A DNA stretch of 64,000 bases from the NCBI GenBank assembly GCA_938010045.1, contig CALLFZ010000033.1, forward strand, positions 1 to 64,000, given 5' to 3'. Every line of letters begins with the position of its first letter. Positions within the stretch are counted from its first letter, which is position 1. Of this stretch, positions 26,453 to 36,042 are shown piece after piece. The notes under the pieces were generated by a model. It worked only from the letters and a program-made list of their open reading frames with translations, had not been told where the DNA came from and made no database searches. The translations under genes and the position numbers were made by a program. The DNA comes from an uncultured bacterium (GTDB lineage Bacteria > Verrucomicrobiota > Kiritimatiellia > PWTM01).

Positions 26453-27862
26453 TCAGCGGCGCCGCAGCTTCGGCCCCTGGGGGGTATCCTGCACGATCCA
26501 GCCCCTCGCGGCGATCTCCGCGCGCAGCCGGTCCGCCTCGGCCCAATCGCGCGCCGCGCGCGCGACCTCGCGCCGCCGGAGGAGCTCCTGCACCGCCGCC
26601 TCGCCATCCTCCTCCCCGTCGCCGTCCGGCCGCAGGACGGCCAGCACGCGATCCCACTCGTCCAGCAACGCCAGCACCGCCGCGGCGCCCGCGGGCGCGA
26701 GGGCGTTCGCGTCCATCGCCCGATGCCCATCGCGCACGAGGTCGAACAGCACACCGAGCGCGCCGGAGATGTTCAAGTCATCGGCGAGCGCGTCATGGAA
26801 CGCGGCGCGCGCGCCGGCCGCCCATTCGGGCGCCGCGCCTGGCGAGGCGCCGGCGGCGACCGTCTCGAGCCGCTCGCGGAACTCGTCGAGCCGCCGAAGC
26901 GCGGCGCGCGCGGCGCCGAGCGAATCGAACGTGAAGTTCAGGCTCTGCCGGTAGTGGGTGCCGAGCAGCACGTACCGCACCTCGCGGCCGGTCCAGCCCC
27001 GCTGGAGCAGATCGCGGAGCGTGAAGAAGTTGTTCAGCGACTTTGACATCTTCCGCCCCTCAACGATTAGGTGTGCGCAGTGCAGCCAGAACCGTGCCAG
27101 TGGCCGGCCCGTCGCCGCCTCGCTCTGCGCGATCTCGTCCTCGTGGTGCGGAAAGATATTGTCCTGGCCGCCGGTGTGAATATCGAAGCTCTCGCCGAGA
27201 TAGCGCATGCTCATCGCGGAACACTCGATGTGCCAGCCCGGCCGCCCGCGGCCCCACGGCGAATCCCAGGCGACGTCGCCGTCGGCTTCGTCCCAGGCCT
27301 TCCACAGCGCGAAGTCGCCGACATGCTCCTTCTCGTACTCGTCCTGCGCCACGCGCGCGCCGGGCTTGAGCCCTGAGAGGTCGAGCCGCGCGAGCCGCCC
27401 GTAGGCCGGGAAGCGCTCAATCCGAAAGTACACGGAGCCGTCGTCGGACTTGTAGGCGTAGCCACCCGCGATGAGCCGCTCGATCAGCCGGATCATGTCG
27501 GGCACATGCGCGGTCGCGGCCGGATAGTGCTCGGCCCGCTCGATGCGGAGCGCGTCGAGGTCCTCGAAGAACGCCGTAGTGTAGCGCGCGGTGTACTCGC
27601 GCAGCGGTAGGCCCGCCGCGCGGGACTTGCGGATGGTCTTGTCGTCCACGTCGGTGAGGTTCATCACCTGCCGCACGTCCCAGCCGTGGAACTTGAGGAC
27701 GCGGCGCAGCAGGTCCTCGAACACGTACGCACGGAAATTGCCGATGTGCGCGTAGTCGTGGACGGTCGGGCCGCAGGTGTACATACGCACGGTTGCGCCG
27801 TCCATCGGCTCGAACGGCTCGACCGTGCGCGTCAGCGTGTTGAACAACCGGGGTTGCATTGC
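26453..27862 (-). CDS. cysS: Cysteinyl-tRNA synthetase
   Basis: Charges tRNA-Cys; 469 residues. The first zinc cysteine is in YTCGPTVHDYAHIGNFR (HIGH-type motif) near 27-43, WHIECSAMS near 208 and HHEDE near 238 supply the other zinc ligands, and KMSKS lies near 267-271. The ATG at 27862 fits the family N-terminus (MQPRLFNTLTR). The much longer upstream open frame and a GTG at 27877 are less likely. It follows the UbiA-like gene by 74 bases and precedes tmk. Confidence 0.95.
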   Translation of the reverse strand, partial: AMQPRLFNTLTRTVEPFEPMDGATVRMYTCGPTVHDYAHIGNFRAYVFEDLLRRVLKFHGWDVRQVMNLTDVDDKTIRKSRAAGLPLREYTARYTTAFFEDLDALRIERAEHYPAATAHVPDMIRLIERLIAGGYAYKSDDGSVYFRIERFPAYGRLARLDLSGLKPGARVAQDEYEKEHVGDFALWKAWDEADGDVAWDSPWGRGRPGWHIECSAMSMRYLGESFDIHTGGQDNIFPHHEDEIAQSEAATGRPLARFWLHCAHLIVEGRKMSKSLNNFFTLRDLLQRGWTGREVRYVLLGTHYRQSLNFTFDSLGAARAALRRLDEFRERLETVAAGASPGAAPEWAAGARAAFHDALADDLNISGALGVLFDLVRDGHRAMDANALAPAGAAAVLALLDEWDRVLAVLRPDGDGEEDGEAAVQELLRRREVARAARDWAEADRLRAEIAARGWIVQDTPQGPKLRRR

Positions 27863-27936
27863 ATTGGCATTCACATCGCGATTGTGCGGCCATCGTAGCG
27901 CGCCAGGCCGCAGCGGCGCAATCGGCCGGCCCCTCC

Positions 27937-28812
27937 TCAGCGGTGCACGAGCCAAGCGGCAACCGCGGCCCACGCAGCGACCGTCGCCAGCAGCGGCCGG
28001 TCGGACCATAGCGCGCGCTCCGGTCGCCCCCCCGCCTCGCCGCGCTGCACGAGCCACACATAGCGAAACACCCCCGCGACGACGAACGGCAGCGTCCAGA
28101 TCAGACGGTGACCACCAAACTTGCGGATCGTCTGCTCCGAAAGCGTATAGAGCGAGTAGCTGACGATGGTCGCGGCAGCCGCCATCTGCATCCACTGGTC
28201 CAGCACCGCCATCGGGCAGCCTGTGAGCGAGGCGCGGTGGCCGCCCGCTGCGTCCTCGAGCATGGCCGCCTCATGGCGACGCTTCGCGATCGCGAGAAAC
28301 AACGCCAGGTGAAATGCACAGACGAGCATCCAGGGCGACACCTCCACCTCGATCACCCATGCGCCCGTGAACGCGCGCAGCACGAACCCGGACGCCAACG
28401 CGATCACGTCCAGCACCGGGCGGCGCCGGAACACCGCATTGTAACCCGCCTGTAGCGCCCAGTAGGCCAGCACGCCGACCATCAGCCGGCGACCCACCGC
28501 GGCCGCGATGCCGAGCGCGCCGAGCGCCACGAGCGCCCCGGCCAGCAACGCCTCGCCAACTCCAAGCTCACCCGAGGCCAGCGGCCGGCGCGCCTTCACC
28601 GGATGGCGGCGGTCGGCCTCGCGATCGAGCAGATCATTGGCCACATAGACTGCGCTCGAGGCCAAACAGAACGCCGCGCACGCCGCCAGCGCGCGCGCCA
28701 CGGCGACAGGATCGCCCACCCGCCGCGCGAACATGAGACCCGCGAGCACCGCGGCGTTCTTCGTCCACTGCTCCGGCCGAAGGAGTCGGATCGCGCTGGC
28801 CCACCGGTTCAT
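27937..28812 (-). CDS. UbiA-family prenyltransferase (decaprenyl-phosphate phosphoribosyltransferase-like)
   Basis: Integral membrane protein of 291 residues with about eight helices. The start LLRPEQWTKN near 9-18 and the Asp-rich motif NDLLDREADRRHPVKARRPLASG near 59-81 match the subgroup that transfers phosphoribosyl to polyprenyl phosphate, rather than quinone-forming UbiA. A second Asp motif is weaker. Products of such enzymes feed decaprenyl-phosphate arabinose or ribose donors, so it may serve cell-surface glycan synthesis. It lies upstream of cysS and divergent from nadE. Confidence 0.8.
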   Translation of the reverse strand: MNRWASAIRLLRPEQWTKNAAVLAGLMFARRVGDPVAVARALAACAAFCLASSAVYVANDLLDREADRRHPVKARRPLASGELGVGEALLAGALVALGALGIAAAVGRRLMVGVLAYWALQAGYNAVFRRRPVLDVIALASGFVLRAFTGAWVIEVEVSPWMLVCAFHLALFLAIAKRRHEAAMLEDAAGGHRASLTGCPMAVLDQWMQMAAAATIVSYSLYTLSEQTIRKFGGHRLIWTLPFVVAGVFRYVWLVQRGEAGGRPERALWSDRPLLATVAAWAAVAAWLVHR

Positions 28813-29036
28813 CGCGAGTTGTCGCAGCTTATCCGCGCCGTCGCCGGAAAGGTCAAGCGGATCGGCGAGTGGCTGCGGCCTCTCCCCGGGCGCGGACTAC
28901 GGCCGAGCCGCGGCGCACCTCCCCGCAGGGGACGGCCGCGGGCGCGTCCGGTCCAAAGATTGGACGCCGCGAGGCGCTCAGCGCCGCCGACCACGCGGCT
29001 TGTCGGCCGCCGGCGATTCGGACTAGCTTGAGCGGC

Positions 29037-30758
29037 ATGAACCGAATCGTCGTTGCGCTCGCGCAGATCAACCCCACCGTCGGCGCCCTGATTCCCAATG
29101 CTGACAAAGTCGTGCGGTTCACCGAGGAGGCGGTACGGCGGGGCGCCGAGGTGGTGGTCTTCCCAGAGATGTGCCTCGCCGGCTATCCGCCGGAGGACCT
29201 CGTGCTCAAGCCGCATTTCATCGAGGACTGCGGCGTCGAAATTGCTCGGCTCGCGGCGAGGCTGCCGCGCGAGCCGGTTGTGATCGTCGGGGCGCCGCAG
29301 CGCGGCGACGACCTGTCCGACCCGCGACCGTACAATGCCGCGTTCGTCTTCCACGGAGGATTTGTGCGCGGCGTCGGGCGCAAACAGGCGCTGGCTTCGT
29401 ACGGCGTCTATGACGAGCGTCGCCTGTTCATACCCGGCCGCCGGCCGACCGTGCTACGACAGGGCCGCTCGGCGATCGGTATTCACATCTGCGAAGACTC
29501 GTGGAACACCTCCGCCGAGCCCTGCCGCGCCATGCGGGGCGGTCGGCTCGACCTGCTCGTGAACCTTGCCGCCTCGCCCTACCACCGGGGGCGCAGCCGC
29601 CAACGCGTCGCGATCCTGCGCGCGGCGGCGGCCGCGGTGGATGCGCCGGTGGCGATCGCGAACCTCATCGGCGGCCAGGACGAGCTGGTGTTCGATGGCG
29701 CGAGCTTCGCGGTGGACCCCACCGGCCGTGTGCTCGCGCAGGCGCGCGCGTTCTCCGAGGATCTGCTGATCGTCGAGGTGCCGGCTCGGTACCGCGCCGA
29801 GGACGCGGTGTTCCCCGAGTGCGAGCTGATCGAGACCGGCGCCGCCATCTCCGGCGCCACGAAGGACGAGGCCAGCGCCGGGCGGATGGAGCCCTGGCCC
29901 GACGGACCGGAAGAGGTGTACCGGGCGCTGTCGCTCGGACTGCGCGACTACGTGGACAAGAACGGGTTTCAGCGTTGCGTCGTTGCATTGAGCGGCGGGA
30001 TTGACTCGTCGCTCGTCGCGACGATCGCGGCCGACGCGCTCGGGGCGGAGCGTGTGGTCGGCGTGACCATGCCTACCCGCTACACCTCGGCCGATACGCG
30101 CGCCGATGCCGAACGGGTCGCGCGCCACCTCGGCATCGAGTTCCGTGAAATCTGCATGGACAGCCTGTTCGAGGCGTTTCTGCGGCAGCTCTCCGGGCAG
30201 TGGATCGGCCGCCGCCCGGACGCCACAGAGGAGAACCTCCAGGCGCGGATCCGGTCCGTCGCGCTGATGGCGCTCTCGAACAAGTTCGGCTGGTTGGCAC
30301 TTTCGTGCGGCAACAAGAGCGAGCTGGCGACGGGCTACTGCACGTTGTATGGCGACATGTCGGGCGGCTACACACTGCTGAAGGATGTGACGAAGACGCT
30401 CGTCTACGAGCTGGCGCGCTGGCGCAACGCTCGCGGGGGCCCGCCGCCGATTCCCGAATCCGTGATGGCGCGGCCACCCACCGCCGAGCTGCGACCGGGC
30501 CAGCGCGACGACGACACGCTGCCGCCGTATCGGGTGCTCGACCCGATCCTGGAGCTCTACGTCGAGCAGGATCTCTCGTTCGATCGGATTGTCGCGCGGG
30601 GATTTGATCCCGAGACCGTGCGCCGCGTGATCCGGATGGTGGACGCGGCCGAATACAAGCGGCGGCAGGGAGCGCCGGGCGTAAAGATCACGCCGAAAGC
30701 GTTTGGACGGGACCGATGCATGCCGATCACCAACCTGTACCGCGAACGCACCGGATGA
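29037..30758 (+). CDS. nadE: Glutamine-dependent NAD+ synthetase
   Basis: Makes NAD+ from deamido-NAD using ammonia from glutamine; 573 residues. The N-terminal nitrilase domain (about 1-270) shows Glu in VVFPEMCLAGYPPEDL near 43, Lys in GRKQALASYGVYDE near 113 and Cys in HICEDSW near 148. The C-terminal ammonia-dependent synthase (about 290-560) has the P-loop SGGIDSS near 319. The start ATGAACCGAATCG was chosen because it begins the first beta strand; the longer frame adds an Ala/Arg-rich tail. The stop overlaps the next gene by ATGA. Confidence 0.95.
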   Translation: MNRIVVALAQINPTVGALIPNADKVVRFTEEAVRRGAEVVVFPEMCLAGYPPEDLVLKPHFIEDCGVEIARLAARLPREPVVIVGAPQRGDDLSDPRPYNAAFVFHGGFVRGVGRKQALASYGVYDERRLFIPGRRPTVLRQGRSAIGIHICEDSWNTSAEPCRAMRGGRLDLLVNLAASPYHRGRSRQRVAILRAAAAAVDAPVAIANLIGGQDELVFDGASFAVDPTGRVLAQARAFSEDLLIVEVPARYRAEDAVFPECELIETGAAISGATKDEASAGRMEPWPDGPEEVYRALSLGLRDYVDKNGFQRCVVALSGGIDSSLVATIAADALGAERVVGVTMPTRYTSADTRADAERVARHLGIEFREICMDSLFEAFLRQLSGQWIGRRPDATEENLQARIRSVALMALSNKFGWLALSCGNKSELATGYCTLYGDMSGGYTLLKDVTKTLVYELARWRNARGGPPPIPESVMARPPTAELRPGQRDDDTLPPYRVLDPILELYVEQDLSFDRIVARGFDPETVRRVIRMVDAAEYKRRQGAPGVKITPKAFGRDRCMPITNLYRERTG

Positions 30759-31744
30759 GCACACCCGCCGCCCGCCCAGCCCGGCGGACCCAGCGCCGAT
30801 GGCGGATGTACGCCCTGATCGGGGCGGGGGCGGTGGCCGCCGGTGCGCAGGAACCGCCGCCGCGCATGTATCGAAATCCTCTGCCGGGTCTCGAGGGACT
30901 GGCCGATCCGTTCGTGTTGCGCCATCACGAGCGATATCTGCTCTACGCGACCGGACACGGGCGTGCCTACCCGGTGTTCGAATCGACCGACCTCGTGAAC
31001 TGGCGGCGCCTCGGCGACGGCTGGAGCGATCCGCGTGGCGGCCTGTGGGCGCCGGAGGTGCTGGCCGCGCCGGACGGCCGGTTTTACCTCTATTACACCG
31101 TCCATCAAACGACGGCATCGGGCGGTCTGCAAAAGCTCATCGGCGTCGCCGCGAGCGATCGGCCGGAGGGGCCCTATGGCGATCCGACGGACCTTGTCGC
31201 GCCCGCAATTGACGCGCATCCGTTTCTCGACGACGACGGCCGACTCTACCTCTACTATGTGGATCTGTCGCAGGGATTTCGGATCATGGGGCGGGCCATG
31301 GCCGATCCGCGCCGTCCAGCGGGAGAACCGGTCGAGCTGATCCGCCCCACCGAGCCATGGGAGACCGCGCACGGCCGGGTCACCGAAGGCCCCTTCGTGC
31401 TGCGCCGCGGGGCCACGTATTACCTGATGTATTCCGGCAGCGGCGCCGACAGTCCTCATTACGCAATCGGCTTCGCGACGTCGGCCTCGCCGCTCGGTCC
31501 CTTCCGCAAACATCCCGGCAATCCCATCGCGCGTTCGGGACATGGCGTGATCGCCCCCGGTCACCACTGTGTCGTGCGCGGACCAGATGGCGGCTGGTGG
31601 ATGGTGTATCACCAGAAGTTCGACGACCGGATCAATTTCCGTCGGTTCATCGCGCTGGATCCACTGTGGTTTGACGCCGACGGCTCTATTCGCGTGGAGG
31701 TCACCCGGGGCATCGACCGCCCGGCCCCGGGGGCCGCCCGGTGA
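30755..31744 (+). CDS. GH43-family glycosidase, exported
   Basis: Five-bladed beta-propeller glycosidase, likely an alpha-L-arabinofuranosidase, beta-xylosidase or related exo-enzyme; 329 residues. It has an N-terminal basic stretch and short signal (MYALIGAGAVAAGA). The three acidic residues are visible: Asp in LADPFVL near 50, Asp in DAHPFLDDDGR near 152 and Glu in TEGPFVL near 212, plus the metal-binding-like His pair in GHHCVV. Its ATG overlaps the nadE stop; this coupling to a housekeeping gene is accidental-looking but may give constitutive expression. Confidence 0.85.
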   Translation: MSTPAARPARRTQRRWRMYALIGAGAVAAGAQEPPPRMYRNPLPGLEGLADPFVLRHHERYLLYATGHGRAYPVFESTDLVNWRRLGDGWSDPRGGLWAPEVLAAPDGRFYLYYTVHQTTASGGLQKLIGVAASDRPEGPYGDPTDLVAPAIDAHPFLDDDGRLYLYYVDLSQGFRIMGRAMADPRRPAGEPVELIRPTEPWETAHGRVTEGPFVLRRGATYYLMYSGSGADSPHYAIGFATSASPLGPFRKHPGNPIARSGHGVIAPGHHCVVRGPDGGWWMVYHQKFDDRINFRRFIALDPLWFDADGSIRVEVTRGIDRPAPGAAR

Positions 31745-31985
31745 CCGTGCCTCGACCTGGTGATGGGGGGCCGAGCGCGGCGATACCTCAAGCCCGGCGA
31801 GTCGGCGCCACCGGTTCTCGGGCTCAGGCACACCGCGGCCAGAGGGCGCCGGCAGGAGCCTTCGCCTCGCCTCGCGGTTCAGCGAACCACAACCCGCGGC
31901 GTCGTCATGCCGGTGGGCGCGTTGGCCGGACCCACCGCAGTCGTCCGAGCGCTCTCGGAGGCGACGGGCAGCGAATCAAGAGCCA

Positions 31986-32966
31986 TCAGCGAACGGCCGG
32001 CGGTGGCGCGGCTGCGCGGACCGCGCGGACATACTCCTGAATGCCCAGCGCGATCCGCTGCGCGAGCGCATCGAGGTATTCGGCGGAGCGCAACCGCCGC
32101 GCCGTGGCGGGATGGCTCAGAAAACCGCATTCCACCAGCACCGCCGGGCAGGTCGCCTCGCGCAGCACCTGAAAGCGCGCACGCCGGACGCCGCGATCGT
32201 GATCGGGCCCGAGCCACTGCCGCAACGATCGCTGGATCTGATAGGCGAGCACAACGTTGGCCGCATCGTGCCGGTTGCCCGCGACGGCGCTCTGGCGCCA
32301 CGAGGAACTGTCGCCGCCCGCGGTCGAGCTGTAGCCGCGCGGCGTCAGCGCGAAGGTCTCAACGCCGTAAATCGAGCGCGAGGCCGTCGCGTTGAAGTGC
32401 AGGCTCACGAACACGTGCGCGCCGTGCCGGCGGACCAGCGCCGCGCGCTCGCTGAGGCCGAGCGCGCGGTCCGAATCGCGCGTGAGAATTGAACGGATGC
32501 CAAGGTTCGCGAGTTGGACGCGCACCCGCCGCGCGAGGTCGAGCGTGAGATGCTTTTCCAACAAACCCTCCGGCCCCACCGCGCCGGGGTCGTCGCCGCC
32601 ATGCCCCGGGTCCAGCAGCACCAGACCGGCGGAGAGTCCCACAAGATGCCGCGACGGCGAAAGAATGGGTTCCAGAGTTTTCGCACGGTCAACAGCATTG
32701 ATCGCCCAGCGGCCGCGGGCCTCGCGCACAGTGTCGTTGAGCCAGACGAGCGTACCGTTCACGCGAAGTTGGCGCGTGAGCGGCACGAATTGCAGTGTGG
32801 TCCACCGGCCGCGCAGCTCGACGAGCGTGGTGGACGATTTCGCAACGGTCATCCCCCAGGCCGACGCCAACGATTCGATCGCCACAAACGACTCGCCCGC
32901 CGCCACTACGCGCAGAGCGACGGCCGCCACTACAGCGGCCGCCCGACGACCGCCCCTCACGACCAC
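31986..32966 (-). CDS. N-acetylmuramoyl-L-alanine amidase (Amidase_3)
   Basis: Zinc amidase that cuts the peptide from peptidoglycan; 326 residues with an N-terminal signal-like segment. The zinc/active residues are His in [10 protein letters not shown] near 121, Glu in [12 protein letters not shown] near 137, His in SLHFNA near 190 and Glu in [10 protein letters not shown] near 276. Before the catalytic domain lies a region of about 85 residues resembling a copper amine oxidase-like or AMIN-type wall-targeting domain. GTG 32966 overlaps the yifB end; GTG 32960, which forms a GTGA overlap, is an alternative. It is translationally coupled to yifB. Confidence 0.88.
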   Translation of the reverse strand: MVVRGGRRAAAVVAAVALRVVAAGESFVAIESLASAWGMTVAKSSTTLVELRGRWTTLQFVPLTRQLRVNGTLVWLNDTVREARGRWAINAVDRAKTLEPILSPSRHLVGLSAGLVLLDPGHGGDDPGAVGPEGLLEKHLTLDLARRVRVQLANLGIRSILTRDSDRALGLSERAALVRRHGAHVFVSLHFNATASRSIYGVETFALTPRGYSSTAGGDSSSWRQSAVAGNRHDAANVVLAYQIQRSLRQWLGPDHDRGVRRARFQVLREATCPAVLVECGFLSHPATARRLRSAEYLDALAQRIALGIQEYVRAVRAAAPPPAVR

Positions 32967-34492
32967 ACTTGCCGATCCAGCGTGCGGTACTGAATCGCCT
33001 CCGAAATGTGCGCCGCGCAGACCTCCTCCGAGCCGTCGAGGTCCGCGATCGTCCGGGCGACCTTCAGGATTCGGTCATAGGCGCGCGCGCTCAGGTGCAG
33101 ATCGTTCACCGCGGCGCGCAGGAGCTCGCGGCCCTGCGCATCGGGTCGGGCATATCGCTGGACCTCCGCGGCCCGCATCGCGGCGTTGCAGTGGACCCCG
33201 CGCGTGTCGCGAAAGCGATCCTGCTGACGACGGCGTGCCGCGACCACTCGCTCTCGAATCGCGGCCGACGACTCGCCACGCTCGAGGCTGGCGAGCTCCG
33301 AGTAGCGCACCGACGGCACTTCGATGTGGAGGTCAATGCGGTCGAGCAGCGGTCCCGAGATGCGGTTGCGGTAGCGCTGGATCTGCAGCGGCGTGCAGCG
33401 GCAGTCGCGGCGCGGATCGCCGAAGTAGCCGCACGGGCATGGGTTCATCGCCGCCACGAGCATGAAACGGCACGGAAACGTCACGGCCGCCGCGGCGCGC
33501 GAAATTGTCACGAACCCGTCCTCGAGCGGTTGGCGCAGCACCTCCAGCACATTGCGGTGGAATTCCGGCAGCTCATCCAGGAACAGCACACCGTGGTGCG
33601 CGAGGCTCACCTCACCCGGCATCGGGTGCGTGCCGCCGCCGAGCAGGCCGGCATCGGAGATCGTGTGGTGCGGCGCACGAAACGGCCGCACCGTCACGAG
33701 CGGCTGGTGCGAGGCGAGCGTGCCGGCGATGCTGTGAATCTTGGTGACCTCGAGCGCCTCCTCGAGCGTCATCGGCGGCAGGATCGAGGGCACGCGCCGC
33801 GCGAGCATCGTCTTGCCGGTGCCTGGCGGGCCGATCGCAAGCAGGTTGTGGCCGCCCGCGACCGCGACCTCGATCGCGCGCTTCGCGAACTCCTGCCCCT
33901 TCACGTCGGCGAAGTCCTCGGCGGTTTGCCAGCTCTCCGCGAACCGCTGTGTGGTATCGAGGCGCAGCGGCGGGACGTCGAGCGCACCCGCAACAAAGTC
34001 GGCGGCGTCCCGCAGCGTGTCCACCGGATATACCTCGAGCCCCTCCACCACCGCGGCCTCTTCCCCGTTCTCCGGCGGGACCAGGATGCCGCGCACGCCG
34101 GCGCGCCGAGCGCCAACCGCAATGGGGAGCACGCCGCGCACCCGCCGCACCTCGCCGCTGAGCGCCAGCTCGCCCACGACGGCGAGATCCGCCAGCCGCG
34201 TTCCATCCAACGCACCCGTCGCCACCAGCACGCCGAGCGCAATCGGTAGATCGTAGATCGGTCCCTCCTTCCGCAGGTCGGCCGGCGCCAAATTGATCGT
34301 GGTGCGGCCGCGCGGCGGCGGAAACCCCGAATTCGCGAGCGCGGTCCAGACCCGGTCGATGCTCTCCCGAACCGAGGTGTCCGGCAGGCCGACGATGATC
34401 GTCTTCGGATCCCCGCCGCCGGCGTTCACCTCAATGTCGACGGGAACCGCGTCCACGCCGATCACGGCTCCGGACCGTATGGTTGCGAGCAT
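32957..34492 (-). CDS. comM: YifB/ComM-family Mg-chelatase-like AAA+ ATPase
   Basis: 511-residue AAA+ protein with an N-terminal ChlI-like/Lon-substrate-like domain (about 1-170), Walker [14 protein letters not shown] near 226-238 and Walker [12 protein letters not shown] near 304-314. The C-terminal domain has the zinc-type [15 protein letters not shown] block near 357-371. ComM homologues help branch migration during natural transformation. The start [12 protein letters not shown] is conserved and has GGAG 8 bases upstream; the longer frame is rejected. A perfect TTGACA lies upstream. Confidence 0.9.
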   Translation of the reverse strand: MLATIRSGAVIGVDAVPVDIEVNAGGGDPKTIIVGLPDTSVRESIDRVWTALANSGFPPPRGRTTINLAPADLRKEGPIYDLPIALGVLVATGALDGTRLADLAVVGELALSGEVRRVRGVLPIAVGARRAGVRGILVPPENGEEAAVVEGLEVYPVDTLRDAADFVAGALDVPPLRLDTTQRFAESWQTAEDFADVKGQEFAKRAIEVAVAGGHNLLAIGPPGTGKTMLARRVPSILPPMTLEEALEVTKIHSIAGTLASHQPLVTVRPFRAPHHTISDAGLLGGGTHPMPGEVSLAHHGVLFLDELPEFHRNVLEVLRQPLEDGFVTISRAAAAVTFPCRFMLVAAMNPCPCGYFGDPRRDCRCTPLQIQRYRNRISGPLLDRIDLHIEVPSVRYSELASLERGESSAAIRERVVAARRRQQDRFRDTRGVHCNAAMRAAEVQRYARPDAQGRELLRAAVNDLHLSARAYDRILKVARTIADLDGSEEVCAAHISEAIQYRTLDRQVWS

Positions 34493-34526
34493 CGTTGCGC
34501 ACTCCGCGCCCTTCCGCGCCGCACTA

Positions 34527-34555
34527 CACAATCGGAAGCGGCCGGGATCTGTCAA
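34527..34555 (-). promoter_or_regulatory. Putative promoter of the comM-amidase operon
   Basis: On the minus strand a perfect TTGACA (34550-34555) is followed after 17 bases by TTGTGT (34527-34532), a weak -10 element. The ATG of the ComM-type gene is 35 bases further on. Confidence 0.35.
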
Positions 34556-34726
34556 CCCCCGTCGGCGGCGGGAGAACCGAGCACGCTCGGCGACAACGGC
34601 CGCGGTCCACGGCGCCCGTCGCAGGCTATCCTGCGCCCAACGGCGCGGCTCGACGCATCGGAGGCCTGCGGTGACGCCGCCGTCGCCCAACCAACTATCC
34701 AAGGTTTCGATGCGGCCTCGAAGACA

Positions 34727-34761
34727 ACCGCGCCGCTCCGCCGGGAACGGAGCGGCGCGGT
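34727..34761 (-). terminator. Strong hairpin terminator after the Gfo/Idh gene
   Basis: Perfect 14-bp arms (ACCGCGCCGCTCCG and its complement) around a 7-base loop, about 41 bases downstream of the oxidoreductase stop. On the minus strand the hairpin is followed by TGTCTTC, on the plus strand by CTGTTTC, so termination could work both ways. Confidence 0.7.
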
Positions 34762-34801
34762 CTGTTTCGGCGGGCGGGTTCACCCGCCGCGGGACGGCGC
34801 T

Positions 34802-35971
34802 TCAGGCCGTCGGAATCTTCACCCACTTCGCGCCGAGCTTCGACGACTTCACAACCGACTCAATGAAGAGCATTCCGCGCAGCCCTTCCTCGACGCCCGG
34901 GAAATCGAGCTCCAGCTCGGTTGGCTTGCGCTTCTCGTCCAGCGCCTGCAGCACGCTCGCGAAGTTCACGTAGTGGTTCGCGAACGCCTCGATGAACGCC
35001 TCGGGATGGCCGAACGGCAGGCGCGTCGCCCGCGCGGCCGCGGGGCTCTTCTTGCCGATGTAGCCGTTGCCGCGCTTCCACACCTCCTCGGGAGAGTCGA
35101 TCCGCCGCACGTACAGGTAGTTCGGATGCTCCTGGTGCCACTCGAGGCTCGCGTTCTCGCCGTGCACCCAAATCGCGAGATTGTTCTCCTCGCCAATCGA
35201 GACCTGGCTGGCATGCAGCACACCCTTCGCGCCACCCTTGAAGCGGAGCAGCACGTTGCCGTCGTCGTCGAGCTTCCGGCCGGGGACAAACGTGGTCAGG
35301 TCTGCGCACACCGCCTCGATCCGCAGCCCCGTGATGTACTCCGCCAGGTTCGCCGCGTGCGTGCCAATGTCGCCCATGCAGCCCGCCGCCCCGCTCTGCT
35401 TCGGATCGGTGCGCCACGCCGCCTGCATCTGGCCCTCGCGCTCAATCGGCCGCGCCAGCCAGCCCTGCGGATACTGCACAACCACCTTGCGGATGGCCCC
35501 GAGATCGCCCTGGCGCACCATATCGCGCGCGAGTTTCACCATCGGGTAGCCGACGTAGTTGTGCATCAGCCCGAACACGAGCCCGGTCTGCTCCACCAGC
35601 TTCTTCAGCTTGCGCGCCTCGGCCACGTTGATCGTCATCGGCTTCTCACACATCACATGGAAACCCGCCTTCAGAAAGGCGGACGCGATCGGGAAATGCC
35701 AGTTGTTCGGCGTCGTGATCGCGACGAAGTCAATGCGCTCGTTGGGCGAAAGCGCTTTCTCGCTTGCGATCATGGTCTTGTAGTCCGGATACACACGCTT
35801 CGGATCGAGGTTCAGCGCCTTGCCCTGCTGGATGCTCTTGTTCGGATCAATGTCGAACGCCCCGGCCACCAGCTCAATCTGCCCGTCCAACCGCGCGGCC
35901 TTGCGGTGTACCTCGCCGATGAAGGCGCCGGGACCTCCACCGATCATGCCCATTCGGATTTTTCGGCTCAT
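34802..35971 (-). CDS. Gfo/Idh/MocA-family sugar oxidoreductase
   Basis: NAD(P)-dependent dehydrogenase of sugars or inositols; 389 residues. The Rossmann motif GMIGGGPGAFIGEVH is near 8-22, EKPMTIN (the catalytic EKP) near 107-113, and the C-terminal alpha/beta domain carries GDIGTHAANLAEY with the substrate His near 191. The ATG has AGGAGG 8 bases upstream. It lacks a Tat signal, so it is cytoplasmic. It stands alone, with its own promoter and terminator, divergent from the BtuF-like gene. Substrate is unknown; rhamnose, fucose or galactose derivatives from the neighbouring glycosidases are possible. Confidence 0.9.
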   Translation of the reverse strand: MSRKIRMGMIGGGPGAFIGEVHRKAARLDGQIELVAGAFDIDPNKSIQQGKALNLDPKRVYPDYKTMIASEKALSPNERIDFVAITTPNNWHFPIASAFLKAGFHVMCEKPMTINVAEARKLKKLVEQTGLVFGLMHNYVGYPMVKLARDMVRQGDLGAIRKVVVQYPQGWLARPIEREGQMQAAWRTDPKQSGAAGCMGDIGTHAANLAEYITGLRIEAVCADLTTFVPGRKLDDDGNVLLRFKGGAKGVLHASQVSIGEENNLAIWVHGENASLEWHQEHPNYLYVRRIDSPEEVWKRGNGYIGKKSPAAARATRLPFGHPEAFIEAFANHYVNFASVLQALDEKRKPTELELDFPGVEEGLRGMLFIESVVKSSKLGAKWVKIPTA

Positions 35972-36013
35972 GCTGTATCCTCCTGTTCGGTTTGTGTTCC
36001 GACCGTAGCCTCT

Positions 36014-36042
36014 ACTATAGCGACGGCATTCGGGAATGAAAA
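36014..36042 (-). promoter_or_regulatory. Promoter of the Gfo/Idh gene
   Basis: TTTTCA (36037-36042) and TATAGT (36014-36019) with 17 bases spacing on the minus strand, about 42 bases upstream of the ATG. The -35 overlaps the ATG of the divergent BtuF-like gene. TACTAT on the plus strand (36013-36018) may serve as its -10, giving back-to-back overlapping promoters. Confidence 0.5.

Larger units (their letters stand above)
34493..34801. other. Non-coding gap between comM-type gene and Gfo/Idh gene
   Basis: Holds the putative comM promoter (34527-34555) and the strong Gfo/Idh terminator (34727-34761). In between I see nothing coding. Confidence 0.5.

Noticed and set aside
28869-29036. Longer N-terminal extension of the NAD synthetase
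   Set aside because: The extension is Ala/Arg-rich and precedes the exact family start MNRIVVALAQINPTVG; it was left out.
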